A DNA stretch of 5,107 nt from Spirochaetaceae bacterium (GTDB lineage Bacteria > Spirochaetota > Spirochaetia > SZUA-6 > Fen-1364). The notes beneath the pieces are model-generated. The model saw only the letters and a list, made by a program, of their open reading frames with translations. It was not told where the DNA came from and searched no databases. The position numbers and the translations under genes were made by a program. Below, in pieces: positions 4,832-5,107 of this stretch. Where the stretch lies: the NCBI GenBank assembly GCA_003154555.1, contig PMDT01000359.1:657-5763 (forward strand). Reading direction: 5' to 3'. Each line of letters starts with the position of its first letter. Position 1 is the stretch's first letter.

Positions 4832-5054
4832 GGACATGGAAAAACGACGAGCGCTGCTCGTGGGCCTGGTCTGGCTGGTGCTCGGCTGACAACACAACCG
4901 CACTGTGCTCACGGAGCTGCCCCTTCACGGGACACGCACCCTGTATGCCGCATGGGGCGATTGGTTTGCGTGGCTCTGCGCGGGGCTGCTTGCCTTTCTC
5001 GTGATCCGGGGAATCGTCGGCATCCGCACCGGGAAGAATGGAGGACGGCCATGA
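4830..5054 (+). CDS. Small two-helix membrane protein with an in-frame TGA at codon 20 (selenoprotein candidate or disrupted gene)
   Basis: The frame from ATG 4830 runs 74 codons to TGA 5052-5054, interrupted once by TGA at 4887-4889 (codon 20). GGAGG (4820-4824) lies 5 bases upstream; ATG 4836 is an alternative start. Codons 1-19 give MDMEKRRALLVGLVWLVLG, a basic N-terminus plus a hydrophobic helix. After the TGA come QHNRT, a polar loop, then a second helix (about 46-65, FAWLCAGLLAFLVIRG) and a basic tail. Charges predict both ends inside and the loop outside, with residue 20 at the outer end of helix 1. There is no in-frame ATG after the TGA, and the end overlaps the next gene in ATGA, as in the aldolase pair, so the downstream half belongs to this gene. 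If residue 20 were Cys or Sec, VLG-C would also fit a lipobox. If Trp, the TGA is one base from TGG. I cannot decide between selenocysteine, nonsense mutation and sequencing error. I do not recognise the family. Confidence 0.6.
4900..4920 (+). other. SECIS-like hairpin candidate after the in-frame TGA
   Basis: GCTC (4907-4910) pairs with GAGC (4914-4917) around loop ACG, and below it GCA (4900-4902) pairs with TGC (4918-4920), leaving a one-sided bulge CTGT (4903-4906) that contains U. The apical loop starts 22 bases after the TGA, inside the spacing range known for bacterial SECIS elements, which sit just 3' of the UGA and often have a bulged U and a G in the loop. The stem is short and such hairpins arise easily by chance, so this is only suggestive. 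Confidence 0.2.
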
Positions 5055-5107
5055 CACACGCTTCCACCATTGCAGGCGGCAGGGGAGTCCTTGTCACGGG
5101 GTGCTCG
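5051..5107 (+). CDS. Short-chain dehydrogenase/reductase, N-terminal fragment (partial)
   Basis: The 19 codons before the window edge read MTHASTIAGGRGVLVTGCS. The end, GVLVTGCS, is the first beta strand and beginning of the TGxxxGxG NAD(P)-binding loop of the classical SDR fold. GGAGG (5040-5044) lies 6 bases before the ATG, and the ATG overlaps the stop of the small membrane protein gene (ATGA), so it belongs to the same operon. SDR enzymes oxidise or reduce alcohols, sugars and ketones, which suits a neighbour of an aldolase-family protein. The glycine-rich loop is cut after TGCS, so the identification rests on this short motif. Confidence 0.7.
   Translation, partial: MTHASTIAGGRGVLVTGCS

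Noticed and set aside
4887..4889. Genetic code in which TGA always means Trp or Gly
   Set aside because: The 56- and 88-residue, membrane protein and aldolase genes all end sensibly at TGA, two of them next to a start or terminator, and TGG is used normally for Trp.
4650..5057. Minus-strand open frame across the small membrane protein region
   Set aside because: Low-complexity His/Arg/Pro-rich translation with no ribosome binding site seen. The plus strand has better starts, ribosome binding sites and overlaps.

Overview
The window is GC-rich, with compact operons on both strands and TAG or TGA stops. It looks like a free-living bacterium, possibly a high-GC spirochaete. That guess rests on recalled resemblance of the short IGDFLV-type protein (899-1069), the XRE-cupin regulator and the two-domain aldolase-family protein to spirochaete proteins, so treat it as tentative. 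Nothing in the window is clearly phage, transposon or CRISPR.

Left part, minus strand: an XRE-cupin regulator (40-594) is followed 16 bases later by the first codons of a gene leaving the window (1-23), probably an AMP-forming acyl-CoA synthetase. Upstream of the regulator is about 300 bases without a conventional gene. This gap is rich in structure: a near-perfect 18-bp palindrome likely to be an operator, a strong bidirectional terminator-like hairpin, an 11-codon AT-rich ORF behind a near-ideal Shine-Dalgarno, a second hairpin able to exchange partners with the first, and a sigma70-like promoter. That promoter serves a 56-residue MshEN-like protein (899-1069), followed by an 88-residue protein of unknown function (1118-1384) and a clear intrinsic terminator.

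Middle, minus strand: a 389-residue fusion of an N-terminal rhodanese domain and a C-terminal ETHE1-like metallo-beta-lactamase domain (1528-2697), both with intact active-site motifs. It is probably a persulfide dioxygenase/sulfurtransferase of sulfide oxidation. No sulfide:quinone reductase or sulfide-sensing regulator lies beside it here.

Right part, plus strand: an apparent operon. A 173-residue multi-pass membrane protein (2943-3464) overlaps by four bases a protein with two class II aldolase/adducin domains (3461-4750), whose second domain has lost every metal ligand. After 79 bases that fold into a helix covering the next ribosome binding site comes a small two-helix membrane protein (4830-5054). 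Its frame is open except for one internal TGA (4887-4889), and it overlaps by four bases the start of a short-chain dehydrogenase (5051 onward, cut by the edge). The internal TGA could be selenocysteine, a nonsense mutation or a sequencing error. It is the most interesting point in the window.
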